The notes beneath the pieces are model-generated. The model worked only from the letters and a program-made list of their open reading frames with translations, searched no databases and was not told the origin of the DNA. The position numbers and the translations under genes were made by a program. This document shows, in pieces, positions 7,533-14,020 of a DNA stretch of 14,967 nt. The stretch comes from Ilumatobacteraceae bacterium (GTDB taxonomy: Bacteria > Actinomycetota > Acidimicrobiia > Acidimicrobiales > Ilumatobacteraceae), in assembly GCA_016650435.1 (NCBI GenBank), contig JAENVT010000445.1, positions 1 to 14,967 on the forward strand. Direction: 5' to 3'. Numbering within the stretch: position 1 is the stretch's first letter; each line of letters begins with the position of its first letter.

Positions 7533-7570
7533 CGGGTCAATCTTTCGGCGATAACGCCACCATACGGGTC
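7531..7570. promoter_or_regulatory. Direct repeats TACGGGTC in the divergent oxidase/MFS promoter region
   Basis: TACGGGTC occurs at 7531-7538 and 7563-7570, with a pitch of 32 bp, about three helical turns. Each copy is followed after 2-3 bases by CTTT. The first copy overlaps the presumed -10 of the oxidase gene and the second sits near the -35 position of the MFS gene. One regulator could therefore control both promoters in this 75-bp spacer. Confidence 0.35.
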
Positions 7571-7578
7571 TTCTTTAC

Positions 7579-7587
7579 TGGTACAAA
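7579..7587 (+). promoter_or_regulatory. Extended -10 promoter element for the MFS gene
   Basis: TGGTACAAA contains the TGN extension directly before the hexamer TACAAA (7582-7587). The hexamer ends 7 nt before the GTG at 7595. An extended -10 would explain why no good -35 is visible. Transcription would start at or very near the GTG. The purine run AGAGGG also lies there, but too close to the GTG to serve as a normal ribosome binding site. Confidence 0.45.
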
Positions 7588-7594
7588 AGAGGGT

Positions 7595-8779
7595 GTGAGT
7601 TCGACCCCCCTGATCACCGGCAAGTTCCGGTGGGATCGGCTCACGTACTCCTCGGCGCTTGGCTACGCCCTGCTCGTCGGCGGACTCAGCGTCGGCACCG
7701 TGCTCGGTGAGCTGCGGCAGCAGTTCCACCTCTCTGGCGTTGTTGCGGCGATGCACGGCTCGACATTCGGGTTTGCCTCGTTGGCCGCAGGCGTCTGTGG
7801 GGTGCGCGTTGTTGATCGTCTCGGTCGCCGACACTCGTTGCTTGTGGCAGCTGCAGCCATCTTTGCCGGCATCACCATGCTCTGTCTCGGGCCGGCCTGG
7901 CCGGTGACGCTCGCCGGCACTGCGCTGGCCGGCATGGGCGGCGCGCTGCTGGTGCTGGTCATGCCGGCCATCATCAGCGACCATCACGGCGAGCATCGGG
8001 CCGCGGCGTTCGCCGCGGTCAACGGCGCACCTGGTCTCGCCGGCGTCAGCTTCAGCCTGCTCGTCGGTGGTGCGTTGGCCATGCATTGGTCGTGGCGGCC
8101 GCCGTACCTCATCCTCAGCGCTGTGATCGCCGGCGTCCTCACCGCCGTCGCCTGGCCGGTGCCAGTGCCGGAGTCGACGCGGCACAGCGATTTCCCGCTC
8201 GCCCACCTTCGCGATCGCGACGTGTTCGTACCATTTTTGCACATCATCAATGCAGTGCTCGGCGAGTTCGCCATCGGAGTTTGGGCGGCGACCTACCTGA
8301 AAGAGATCGGGCACGCCTCGGGCGGACTGGCCTCGGCTCTTGCGGGCATTTTCGGCGTGATGATGTTCGCGAGTCGTGTCGTCATGCCGTCGATCATTCG
8401 AGTTTTCGGCGAAGCCACGGTCACGGTCAGCTTCATCACGATGGGCCTCGGCGCGCTGTTGATGTGCTTTGCCCCTGGTCTGCTGTTGCGCGTCGTCGGT
8501 CTCACCATCGTCGGCTTCGGTGGCGCACCACTGTATCCGCTGACCGTCGACCGCTTGTACACGAGCGCCGAGTACAAGATCGACTCGATCTCTCTCGGTG
8601 CGATCTGCATCCTCGCCTCTGGCACCGCGGTCACGTTGGGGCCTTTGGGGATGGGTGTGCTGGCCGACTCCATAGGCCTTCGATGGTCACTGCTCATCGT
8701 GCCGGCCGCGTGTGCCCTTGGCGCGTATACGCAGCGACCAACGGTGGTCCGGCGCGAGGTTGCTGCGGCTCTCGACTGA
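7595..8779 (+). CDS. Major facilitator superfamily transporter
   Basis: Inner-membrane secondary transporter of 394 residues with about twelve hydrophobic segments in two halves. The loop after the second helix carries an MFS motif-A-like sequence, GVRVVDRLGRRHS (about 69-81). A charged cytoplasmic stretch near the middle (PESTRHSDFPLAHLRDRD) separates the N- and C-terminal bundles. The frame is open back to 7154, but that extension overlaps the divergent oxidase gene and reads as its shadow. GTG 7595 starts just before the first membrane segment and has an extended -10 box immediately upstream. It is divergent from the FAD oxidase gene (75 bp), so it may carry that enzyme's substrate or product. 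A hydrolase gene follows 27 bp after its stop. The substrate cannot be told from sequence. Confidence 0.87.
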   Translation: MSSTPLITGKFRWDRLTYSSALGYALLVGGLSVGTVLGELRQQFHLSGVVAAMHGSTFGFASLAAGVCGVRVVDRLGRRHSLLVAAAAIFAGITMLCLGPAWPVTLAGTALAGMGGALLVLVMPAIISDHHGEHRAAAFAAVNGAPGLAGVSFSLLVGGALAMHWSWRPPYLILSAVIAGVLTAVAWPVPVPESTRHSDFPLAHLRDRDVFVPFLHIINAVLGEFAIGVWAATYLKEIGHASGGLASALAGIFGVMMFASRVVMPSIIRVFGEATVTVSFITMGLGALLMCFAPGLLLRVVGLTIVGFGGAPLYPLTVDRLYTSAEYKIDSISLGAICILASGTAVTLGPLGMGVLADSIGLRWSLLIVPAACALGAYTQRPTVVRREVAAALD

Positions 8780-8793
8780 GCGCGCTCGGGAAA

Positions 8794-8799
8794 TACAGT
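8794..8799 (+). promoter_or_regulatory. Putative -10 box TACAGT for a leaderless hydrolase transcript
   Basis: TACAGT ends 7 nt before the ATG at 8807. A partial -35 match, TCGACT (8772-8777), lies 16 bp upstream, at the end of the preceding MFS gene. No Shine-Dalgarno sequence is present, so the hydrolase may have its own promoter despite the short 27-bp gap. Confidence 0.45.
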
Positions 8800-8806
8800 C
8801 GTCGGC

Positions 8807-9481
8807 ATGGGTTCAACAATCTCACTGACATCGTCCGACGGCTTCCGGCTCTCCGCCTATCGCGCCGAACCAGAAGGGCCCGCCCGCGGTGGAGTCGTGG
8901 TCATCCAAGAGATCTTCGGCGTCAACGACCACATCCGCTCCGTCGCCGATCGCTATGCGGCCGCCGGCTATCTCGCCATCGCTCCAGCGATCTTCGACCG
9001 CGAGCGACCCGGTATCGAGCTCGGCTACACCCCGGAAGACATCGAGGTTGGACGCGGCATCGCGATGGGCGGGCTCGATTTCCAGAAGGTCCTCGAAGAT
9101 GTCGCCGCCGCCGGCAAGGTGGCGCGCGAGGACGGCAAGGTCGGTGTTGTTGGTTATTGCTTCGGCGGACGGATCACGGCGGCATGCGCGATCCAGTTCC
9201 CCGATGTCTTCGACGCGGCATCGTCGTACTACGGCGGCGGAATCGTCGGCCTCATCGACCAAACCCCTGTCGTGCCGATGATCATGCACTTCGGCGAACG
9301 TGACCACGCCATACCGCTCGAGGATGTCAACAAGGTCGCCGAGGCGTGGCCAGACGTCACCGTCAACGTGTACGACGCCGAGCACGGCTTCAACTGCGAT
9401 CACCGCGCTTCGTTCAGCGCCGTGCCGGCCGCGATTGCCCAGGCGCGCACCTTCCGCTTCTTTGACGACAAGATCGGCTGA
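8807..9481 (+). CDS. Dienelactone hydrolase family protein
   Basis: Cytosolic alpha/beta-hydrolase of 224 residues, close to the usual length of the family. The Cys-Asp-His triad is visible: nucleophile Cys118 in GYCFGG, Asp166 in GERDHAIP, and His193 in AEHGFNC. Glu35 in VIQEIFGVN corresponds to the glutamate that keeps the nucleophile in its resting state in carboxymethylenebutenolidase. Family members hydrolyse dienelactone in chlorocatechol breakdown, but many act on other small esters or lactones. No catechol-pathway genes are nearby, so that specific role is not supported. ATG 8807 has a -10-like TACAGT seven nt upstream and looks leaderless. The gene stops 7 bp before a pair of tandem hairpins and converges on the minus-strand MFS gene at 9614-10798. 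Confidence 0.9.
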   Translation: MGSTISLTSSDGFRLSAYRAEPEGPARGGVVVIQEIFGVNDHIRSVADRYAAAGYLAIAPAIFDRERPGIELGYTPEDIEVGRGIAMGGLDFQKVLEDVAAAGKVAREDGKVGVVGYCFGGRITAACAIQFPDVFDAASSYYGGGIVGLIDQTPVVPMIMHFGERDHAIPLEDVNKVAEAWPDVTVNVYDAEHGFNCDHRASFSAVPAAIAQARTFRFFDDKIG

Positions 9482-9487
9482 CACGGG

Positions 9488-9581
9488 ACCGGGCGCGAAA
9501 ATACGCCCCAGAGTGCCGAAATCGCGCCCGGTTAGGCCCTTCGGGCGCGAAAATACGCCTGCGAGTACCGAAATCGCGCCC
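9488..9581. repeat. Two tandem hairpin repeats (GGGCGCGA family) between convergent genes
   Basis: Copy one has arms CCGGGCGCGA (9489-9498) and TCGCGCCCGG (9522-9531), a perfect 10-bp stem that an A-T pair extends at 9488/9532. Copy two has GGGCGCGA (9543-9550) and TCGCGCCC (9574-9581). Both loops are 23 nt and differ at only 4 positions; the pitch is 52 nt. Within each copy the left arm can also pair with an inner CGCC (for example 9491-9495 with 9504-9508), giving an alternative smaller hairpin. The pair lies between the stops of the hydrolase and MFS genes. There is no T-tract. Either a bidirectional terminator or a palindromic repeat family would fit. Confidence 0.8.
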
Positions 9582-9613
9582 AAGTCGCCCACACCGGGCG
9601 CTCATGTGTGAGC

Positions 9614-10798
9614 TCAGGCCGAGACGGTGGCTTGTCGTGCGGAGGTGTCGCGCAAGCGCCAGGAGGCACCGGACAGGACGGCTCCGCAGACAATGAGTGC
9701 AAGCATCGTCGCCGCGCAACTGGTGTAGGCGACGGTGCGGCCGAAGTGCTGGTAGATCTGGCCGATGGCCGTCGCCGCAATGCCGGCAGTCAACGTCTCG
9801 ATACCGCCGAGCAGGCCCTGTGCGCTCGCTTGGCGATCGCCCTGAACGACCAGTCCAACAGCGACACCACAACTGCTGACCGTGAAGCCGTCGTTGGTGG
9901 CATGGACGAGCGAGATCGCCAACATGATCCCACCAGAAGGCGCGTGGCCGTACGCGAACATGGCGACCGAGCCCACCAACAATCCAAACGTTCCAAGGCG
10001 GAACGGCCCGACCGTTTGTGCCCACCTTCCGCCGATCGAAGCGAACAGCACCATCGGAACTGCGAACAACGTGATGCCCAGGTTGGCGATCAAGTCACTT
10101 GCGTGCAGATCGTCGAGCACCAGGGCCCACAGCGCGTCGAACGAGCCGATCATCATGAACACCGCGGCGCCCATCGACAGTGCCGCAAGGTATGGGCGAA
10201 TGCGCAACAGATCGAACGCAAACCTCGGTGGGATCTCGGCGTCAACATCGGGTTCAGCGACATGCATTCGGGCGATCAACGGATAGATCGCGACCGTCAG
10301 CGCGGCGATCAACAGGAACGGCGCGGCGATCCCGAACGGGCCGACCAGCACCGCAGAGATGGCCGGGCCTACCGCGAAGCCGGTGACGTCGGCTGCCAAC
10401 ATTCGTCCGAGGTTCTGGCCCAGGTGGTCGGGATCGGCGAGGATCACGATACGACGCGCCGCCGGATAGGCCAGGCCGACGCCTGTACCCATCACGAATC
10501 GCGCCACCAGCAACACGATCACACTGGTTCCGTACGCCATCCCCAGAAGGCCGGCGACGTTGAACACCATCCCGAGGATGATCATCAGCCTTGCATGCCC
10601 TCGATCGGCGAGTGGGGCGATCGTCACCTGGGCGACGAACGACGACAGGAAGCCCATTGCCACGATCAGCCCGAGCGCACCTTCACTGATCCCGTACTGG
10701 TCGCGAAACTCGTCGAGCACGGTGAACATCACGCCGTATCCCGAGGCGAACAGCCCGGTCAGCGTGCCGAAAACGACGACCACCGAGCGAGTACGCAT
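9614..10798 (-). CDS. Major facilitator superfamily transporter
   Basis: Inner-membrane transporter of 394 residues with about twelve predicted membrane segments. The start ATG at 10798 is followed directly by the first helix (VVVVFGTLTGLFASGYGVMF). The loop after helix 2 carries a motif-A-like PLADRGHARLMIILG, and helix 4 contains ARFVMGTGVGLAYPAARR. A central cytoplasmic stretch (AEPDVDAEIPPRFAFDLL) separates the two bundles. The overall pattern is that of the drug-efflux-like branch of MFS; the substrate is unknown. GATACT six nt upstream of the ATG suggests leaderless transcription. It is divergent from the winged-helix regulator gene across 77 bp that hold the regulator's operator-like palindrome, so it could be a second target of that regulator. 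Confidence 0.87.
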   Translation of the reverse strand: MRTRSVVVVFGTLTGLFASGYGVMFTVLDEFRDQYGISEGALGLIVAMGFLSSFVAQVTIAPLADRGHARLMIILGMVFNVAGLLGMAYGTSVIVLLVARFVMGTGVGLAYPAARRIVILADPDHLGQNLGRMLAADVTGFAVGPAISAVLVGPFGIAAPFLLIAALTVAIYPLIARMHVAEPDVDAEIPPRFAFDLLRIRPYLAALSMGAAVFMMIGSFDALWALVLDDLHASDLIANLGITLFAVPMVLFASIGGRWAQTVGPFRLGTFGLLVGSVAMFAYGHAPSGGIMLAISLVHATNDGFTVSSCGVAVGLVVQGDRQASAQGLLGGIETLTAGIAATAIGQIYQHFGRTVAYTSCAATMLALIVCGAVLSGASWRLRDTSARQATVSA

Positions 10799-10804
10799 TC
10801 CGCC

Positions 10805-10810
10805 AGTATC
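10805..10810 (-). promoter_or_regulatory. Putative -10 box GATACT of the minus-strand MFS gene
   Basis: On the minus strand GATACT is followed by 6 nt and the ATG at 10798, so a transcript starting there would be leaderless. No good -35 is present at 16-18 bp. Confidence 0.4.
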
Positions 10811-10839
10811 ACCGACGGTCCAGGAAATCGACGGGTGGA

Positions 10840-10868
10840 TTGACGAACGTCCGACAATTCCCTATCAT
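10840..10868 (+). promoter_or_regulatory. Sigma-70-type promoter of the winged-helix regulator/MFS operon
   Basis: TTGACG (10840-10845) and TATCAT (10863-10868) are separated by exactly 17 bp, the best-formed promoter in the window. The -10 box ends 7 nt before the ATG at 10876, giving a leaderless transcript. The TTG of the -35 box happens to be in frame with the regulator gene but is better explained as promoter than as start codon. Confidence 0.7.
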
Positions 10869-10884
10869 TCGGGATATGCCGGAC
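10849..10884. promoter_or_regulatory. Operator-like palindrome over the regulator's -10 box
   Basis: GTCCGACAATTCCC (10849-10862) and GGGATATGCCGGAC (10871-10884) are inverted repeats matching at 11 of 14 positions. The 8-bp centre TATCATTC contains the -10 hexamer. A dimeric repressor bound here would block polymerase directly, so the winged-helix protein encoded immediately downstream is the obvious candidate for autoregulation. Confidence 0.55.
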
Positions 10885-11496
10885 AATACAACGCCGCAGC
10901 GCCCCACCCAGCCTGTGGTCAACCAGGACGGCGCCGCCGAAGGCACCGGCGCCGCCTATGACTTGGGCTACGAGCTCGCTGAAAAGATCGTCGCCGACTC
11001 CCCCGCCCGTCTCAAGGCACTCGGCAATCCGTTGCGCTCTCTGATCCTCGACCTGGTCCTCGAAAAGGCGATGACCGTGACCGAGCTGGCCGAGCGAGTC
11101 CGCAAGCCACGCGGCACGGTCGCCCACCACGTCGACGTGCTCGTCGACGTCGGGATGCTGCAGGTCACCTCGACGCGACGAGTACGCGCCATCGACGAAC
11201 GTTTCTACGGTCGGACCGCGCACACGATCGTGTTCCCCGACGAAGCCACGGATGGTGATCTGCCGTTCGTCGCCGACGCCCGCGCTCAGGCGGACTTGTC
11301 GGACGCCTGTGGTCCGGGCGGATTTACCCTGCGCCACGCCAGGATTCCCACAGAGTTGGCCAAGGAGTTCACCGAGCGCGTGATGGCCCTCGCGACGGAG
11401 TTCACCCGCTTGCCGCGTGGCGGCACTCGTGAATATGCATTCCTCGCCGGTGTCTTTCCAACCACTCGCCCCGTTGCACCAAAGGCTCCGGAATGA
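10876..11496 (+). CDS. ArsR-like winged-helix transcriptional regulator
   Basis: DNA-binding protein of 206 residues. After a polar N-terminal tail, residues 42-113 form an ArsR/HTH_20-type winged helix: ARLKALGNPLRSLILDLVL, then MTVTELAERV, the recognition helix RGTVAHHVDVLVDVGML (80-96) and a basic wing (RRVRAIDERFYGR). The C-terminal 90 residues probably sense a ligand or mediate dimerisation; there is no CxC metal-binding motif in the helix, so classical metalloid sensing is unlikely. ATG 10876 is preferred over TTG 10840, because the latter lies in the -35 box. The stop overlaps the ATG of the MFS gene (ATGA), making a regulator-transporter operon. The palindrome at 10849-10884 suggests autoregulation, and possibly control of the divergent MFS gene. 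Confidence 0.85.
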   Translation: MPDNTTPQRPTQPVVNQDGAAEGTGAAYDLGYELAEKIVADSPARLKALGNPLRSLILDLVLEKAMTVTELAERVRKPRGTVAHHVDVLVDVGMLQVTSTRRVRAIDERFYGRTAHTIVFPDEATDGDLPFVADARAQADLSDACGPGGFTLRHARIPTELAKEFTERVMALATEFTRLPRGGTREYAFLAGVFPTTRPVAPKAPE

Positions 11497-12809
11497 ACAC
11501 CACCGCAACCAAGAAGAGGCTCGGCTCCAGCTACCACAAGCTGTTCATTTCCACGACGATCTCGAACATCGGCGACGGCATGTCGCTGATCGCCTATCCA
11601 TGGCTTGCCTCCGCCCTCACCCGCAACCCACTCCTCATCGCCGGAGTCGCGCTGGTGCAGCGCTTACCGTGGCTGATCTTCACGCTGCCGGTCGGCGTGA
11701 TCACCGATCGGGTCGACCGCAAGCGGGCAATGGTCGTGGCCGACTTCGCCCGCTTCGGGCTCACGCTGGTCGTCGCCCTCGCGGTCCTCAGCCGACAAGG
11801 AACCCTGCCCGGCGCCGACGAGTTGTCGAAGGTCACGGGGACCTCCACCGGGTTGTACATCTTGCTGCTCGTCGCCACCTTGCTCCTCGGCACAGGCGAG
11901 GTGCTGCGCGACAACTGCGGGCAGACCTTCATGCCTTCCATCGTCGAGGTCGACCAACTGGAGAAGGCCAACGGACGGATGTGGAGTGCGGAGGGTATCG
12001 CCAACACCTTCATCGGCCCGCCACTGGGATCGCTGCTGCTGCTCGCGGCGTTCTCGCTGCCGTTCTTCGTCGACGCTGCGTCGTTCTTCGCCTCGGCCGT
12101 GCTCGTGTGGTCGATCCCCGGAAGCTTCCGCGCCGAGCGTCCCGACGATCACGTGCAGGCACCGTGGCGCAGCGAGCTCGCTGAAGGTTTCCGCTGGCTG
12201 TGGTCGAACGAGCTCCTGCGCTCAATGGCGATCATCCTCGGTCTCATGAACCTGGCCTCGGCGCTCAGCGGCTCCGTGCTCGTGCTGTTCGCCCAGGAGA
12301 TCCTCCACGTCGGTCCGTTCGTCTTCTCGATCATGGGCTTCGGTTTCGCCGCAGGCGGGGCAATCGGCAGCAACCTCGCGCCATGGTTGTCGAAGCGACT
12401 CGGCAGCGGCACCTGCCTGGCCATCGTGCTCGCCACTAGTGCGGTGGGTTCGTTCGTCGTTGGCCTGCAATCCTGGTGGCCACTCGTGATGGTCGTCTTC
12501 GGGTTCGTCGCGACTGTCGGCGCGACCTGGAACGTGATCACAGTCAGCCTCCGCCAGTCGATCATCCCGCCTCATCTGCTCGGCAGGGTCAACAGCGTGT
12601 ACCGCTTCTTTGCATGGGGCATGATGCCGATCGGTGCCGCGCTGGGGGGCATCACGGTCACCGTCGTCAGCCACCTCGCCAACCGCCGGATCGCACTGCG
12701 ATCGGCCTTCTTCTTCGACTCCGCGATCTATGCCTGCCTGTTCGTTATCGGGCGCAGCAAGCTGACGACCGCCAAGCTCGAAGCGGCCAGAAGCGCTGTC
12801 GCTGCCTAA
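11493..12809 (+). CDS. MFS exporter (MFS_3/EntS-like)
   Basis: Inner-membrane transporter of 438 residues with about twelve hydrophobic segments. The N-terminus (SSYHKLFISTTISNIGDGM, then AYPWLASALTRNPLLIAGV) and motif-A-like GVITDRVDRKRAM (68-80) are typical of the MFS_3 group, which includes enterobactin exporter EntS and macrolide efflux proteins. SIVEVDQLEKANG and PPHLLGRVNSVYRFFAWGMMPIGAALGG are further family signatures. The ATG overlaps the regulator's stop codon, with AAAGG (11481-11485) seven nt upstream, so the pair should be translated together. Export of a toxic or signalling compound sensed by the regulator is a reasonable inference. A flavin monooxygenase-like gene starts 41 bp downstream and may belong to the same transcript. 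Confidence 0.88.
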   Translation: MNTTATKKRLGSSYHKLFISTTISNIGDGMSLIAYPWLASALTRNPLLIAGVALVQRLPWLIFTLPVGVITDRVDRKRAMVVADFARFGLTLVVALAVLSRQGTLPGADELSKVTGTSTGLYILLLVATLLLGTGEVLRDNCGQTFMPSIVEVDQLEKANGRMWSAEGIANTFIGPPLGSLLLLAAFSLPFFVDAASFFASAVLVWSIPGSFRAERPDDHVQAPWRSELAEGFRWLWSNELLRSMAIILGLMNLASALSGSVLVLFAQEILHVGPFVFSIMGFGFAAGGAIGSNLAPWLSKRLGSGTCLAIVLATSAVGSFVVGLQSWWPLVMVVFGFVATVGATWNVITVSLRQSIIPPHLLGRVNSVYRFFAWGMMPIGAALGGITVTVVSHLANRRIALRSAFFFDSAIYACLFVIGRSKLTTAKLEAARSAVAA

Positions 12810-12836
12810 GCTCGCCGCTGACCTAGGAACTGCAAC

Positions 12837-12844
12837 AAGGGGGA
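12837..12844 (+). promoter_or_regulatory. Ribosome binding site of the acyl-CoA-dehydrogenase-fold gene
   Basis: AAGGGGGA lies 6 nt before the ATG at 12851. This strong Shine-Dalgarno site fits an operon-internal gene behind the MFS exporter, in contrast to the leaderless genes elsewhere in the window. Confidence 0.7.
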
Positions 12845-12850
12845 CAGTAG

Positions 12851-14020
12851 ATGCGGCTCGGCGAATCACTCAGTGAAGACACCATCCTTGCCGAGCGAGC
12901 CAAGGCACTCGTTCCGTTGCTCGACGCCGAGGCTGAGTTTGCCGACAATGAAGGCGAGCTATCACCGGCGGCCGTCGCCGCACTTCATCGCGATGGTTTG
13001 TTGAGGTTGTGGGTTCCCGAGAAGTTGGGTGGCGCCGAGCTCGACCCGGTCCACTCGCTCGAGGTGCTCGAGAACCTCTCGTACGCCGACGCTTCAGCCG
13101 GCTGGGTGGCGATGGCCGCCAACCTGTCGATCGGCACGGCCGGTGCCTACCTGTCGGACCACGCGGTCGCCGAACTGTGGGGCGATGGTAAGCAGCCGGT
13201 CATCGCCGGCCAGGGCACGCGACCGGGGACAGCCAAGATGGTCGACGGTGGTCTCTTGCTCAGCGGATCGTGGAGCTTCGGATCCGGTCTCAAGCACTCC
13301 AGCCACGTCCACTCGCTCGGCATCATCGAAGAGACCGGCGAGCCACGTATCTTCGTCACGCCGATCGAGGCTGTGAATCTGATCGACAACTGGGACGTGA
13401 TGGGCCTGCGCGGCACCGGCAGCATCGACTACACGATGGAGTCCGTGTTCGTGCCGAACGGTTGGAGCCACTTCGCAGTCACCACGACGCCGGAGCGCGG
13501 CGGCAGCCTGTACGGCCTCGGCATCATCGGCTTCGCTGTCACCTGCCACAGCGGATGGGCGATGGGTGTCGGTCGTCGCCTGCTCGACGAGCTCGCCGAG
13601 CTGGTCCACGGCAAAGCCGGGCGGCCTGGAGCGCAGGCCGACAGCGCCGCATTCCAACAGGGCTACGCCGAGGCCGAAGCGAAGTTCCGCGCAGCTCGGG
13701 CGTTGGTCATGGAGTCGTGGACCGACCTGTCGAAGAGCCTGTACGCGGGTGACGGAATCTCCGTGCGCCAGCACACGTTGGTGCGTCTGGCGCTGGCCCA
13801 CATCACCAAGACGCTGCACGAGATCGCCACGTTCGTCTACCTGGCGGGAGGCACCACGTCGCTGCGCCGCGGCACGATTCAACGCATGTACCGCGACGTG
13901 TTCGCCGGCACGCAGCACGTCACATCGTCACCAAACGTCTGGCAGACGTGTGGCCGCGAGCTCATGGGCGTTGCCGAGGGGAAGACCTGGCAGTTCCTCG
14001 ACCTCGTCGATCCTCACTGA
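12851..14020 (+). CDS. Acyl-CoA-dehydrogenase-fold flavin monooxygenase-like protein (HsaA/DszC type)
   Basis: Cytosolic flavoprotein of 389 residues. It has the acyl-CoA dehydrogenase layout: an N-terminal helical domain (LWVPEKLGGAELDP, 53-66), a beta domain with WSFGSG and WDVMGLRGTGSIDY (181-194), and a C-terminal helical bundle. The C-terminal motif RMYRDVFAGTQHVTSSPN (345-362) resembles the two-component hydroxylases HsaA and DszC, where a conserved His (here perhaps His356) helps form or use the flavin hydroperoxide. It differs from true dehydrogenases, whose catalytic Glu I could not place. Such enzymes need a separate flavin reductase; none is in the window. It lies 41 bp after the MFS exporter with its own strong ribosome binding site and probably belongs to the same operon. 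Its 3' end overlaps the convergent pdxA-family gene by 7 nt. The substrate, possibly an aromatic or heterocyclic compound, is unknown. Confidence 0.8.
   Translation: MRLGESLSEDTILAERAKALVPLLDAEAEFADNEGELSPAAVAALHRDGLLRLWVPEKLGGAELDPVHSLEVLENLSYADASAGWVAMAANLSIGTAGAYLSDHAVAELWGDGKQPVIAGQGTRPGTAKMVDGGLLLSGSWSFGSGLKHSSHVHSLGIIEETGEPRIFVTPIEAVNLIDNWDVMGLRGTGSIDYTMESVFVPNGWSHFAVTTTPERGGSLYGLGIIGFAVTCHSGWAMGVGRRLLDELAELVHGKAGRPGAQADSAAFQQGYAEAEAKFRAARALVMESWTDLSKSLYAGDGISVRQHTLVRLALAHITKTLHEIATFVYLAGGTTSLRRGTIQRMYRDVFAGTQHVTSSPNVWQTCGRELMGVAEGKTWQFLDLVDPH

Noticed and set aside
7154..7594. N-terminal extension of the MFS gene by 147 residues
   Set aside because: It overlaps the divergent oxidase gene, reads as its antisense, and lies upstream of the extended -10 box; GTG 7595 begins right before the first membrane helix.
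8807..9481. Chlorocatechol (dienelactone) pathway role for the hydrolase
   Set aside because: Family membership is clear, but no catechol dioxygenase, cycloisomerase or maleylacetate reductase gene is nearby.
9488..9581. Classical Rho-independent terminator
   Set aside because: Stems are GC-rich but no T-run follows on either strand and the 23-nt loops are unusually large; termination remains possible but is not shown.
8086..10843. Long plus-strand frames (8086-9303 and 9608-10843) across the hydrolase and opposite the MFS gene
   Set aside because: Arg/His/Pro-rich shadow translations of well-supported genes, with no recognisable motifs.
10840..10875. TTG start for the winged-helix regulator
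   Set aside because: This TTG is the first three bases of a good -35 hexamer with 17-bp spacing to the -10; ATG 10876 is consistent with leaderless initiation.
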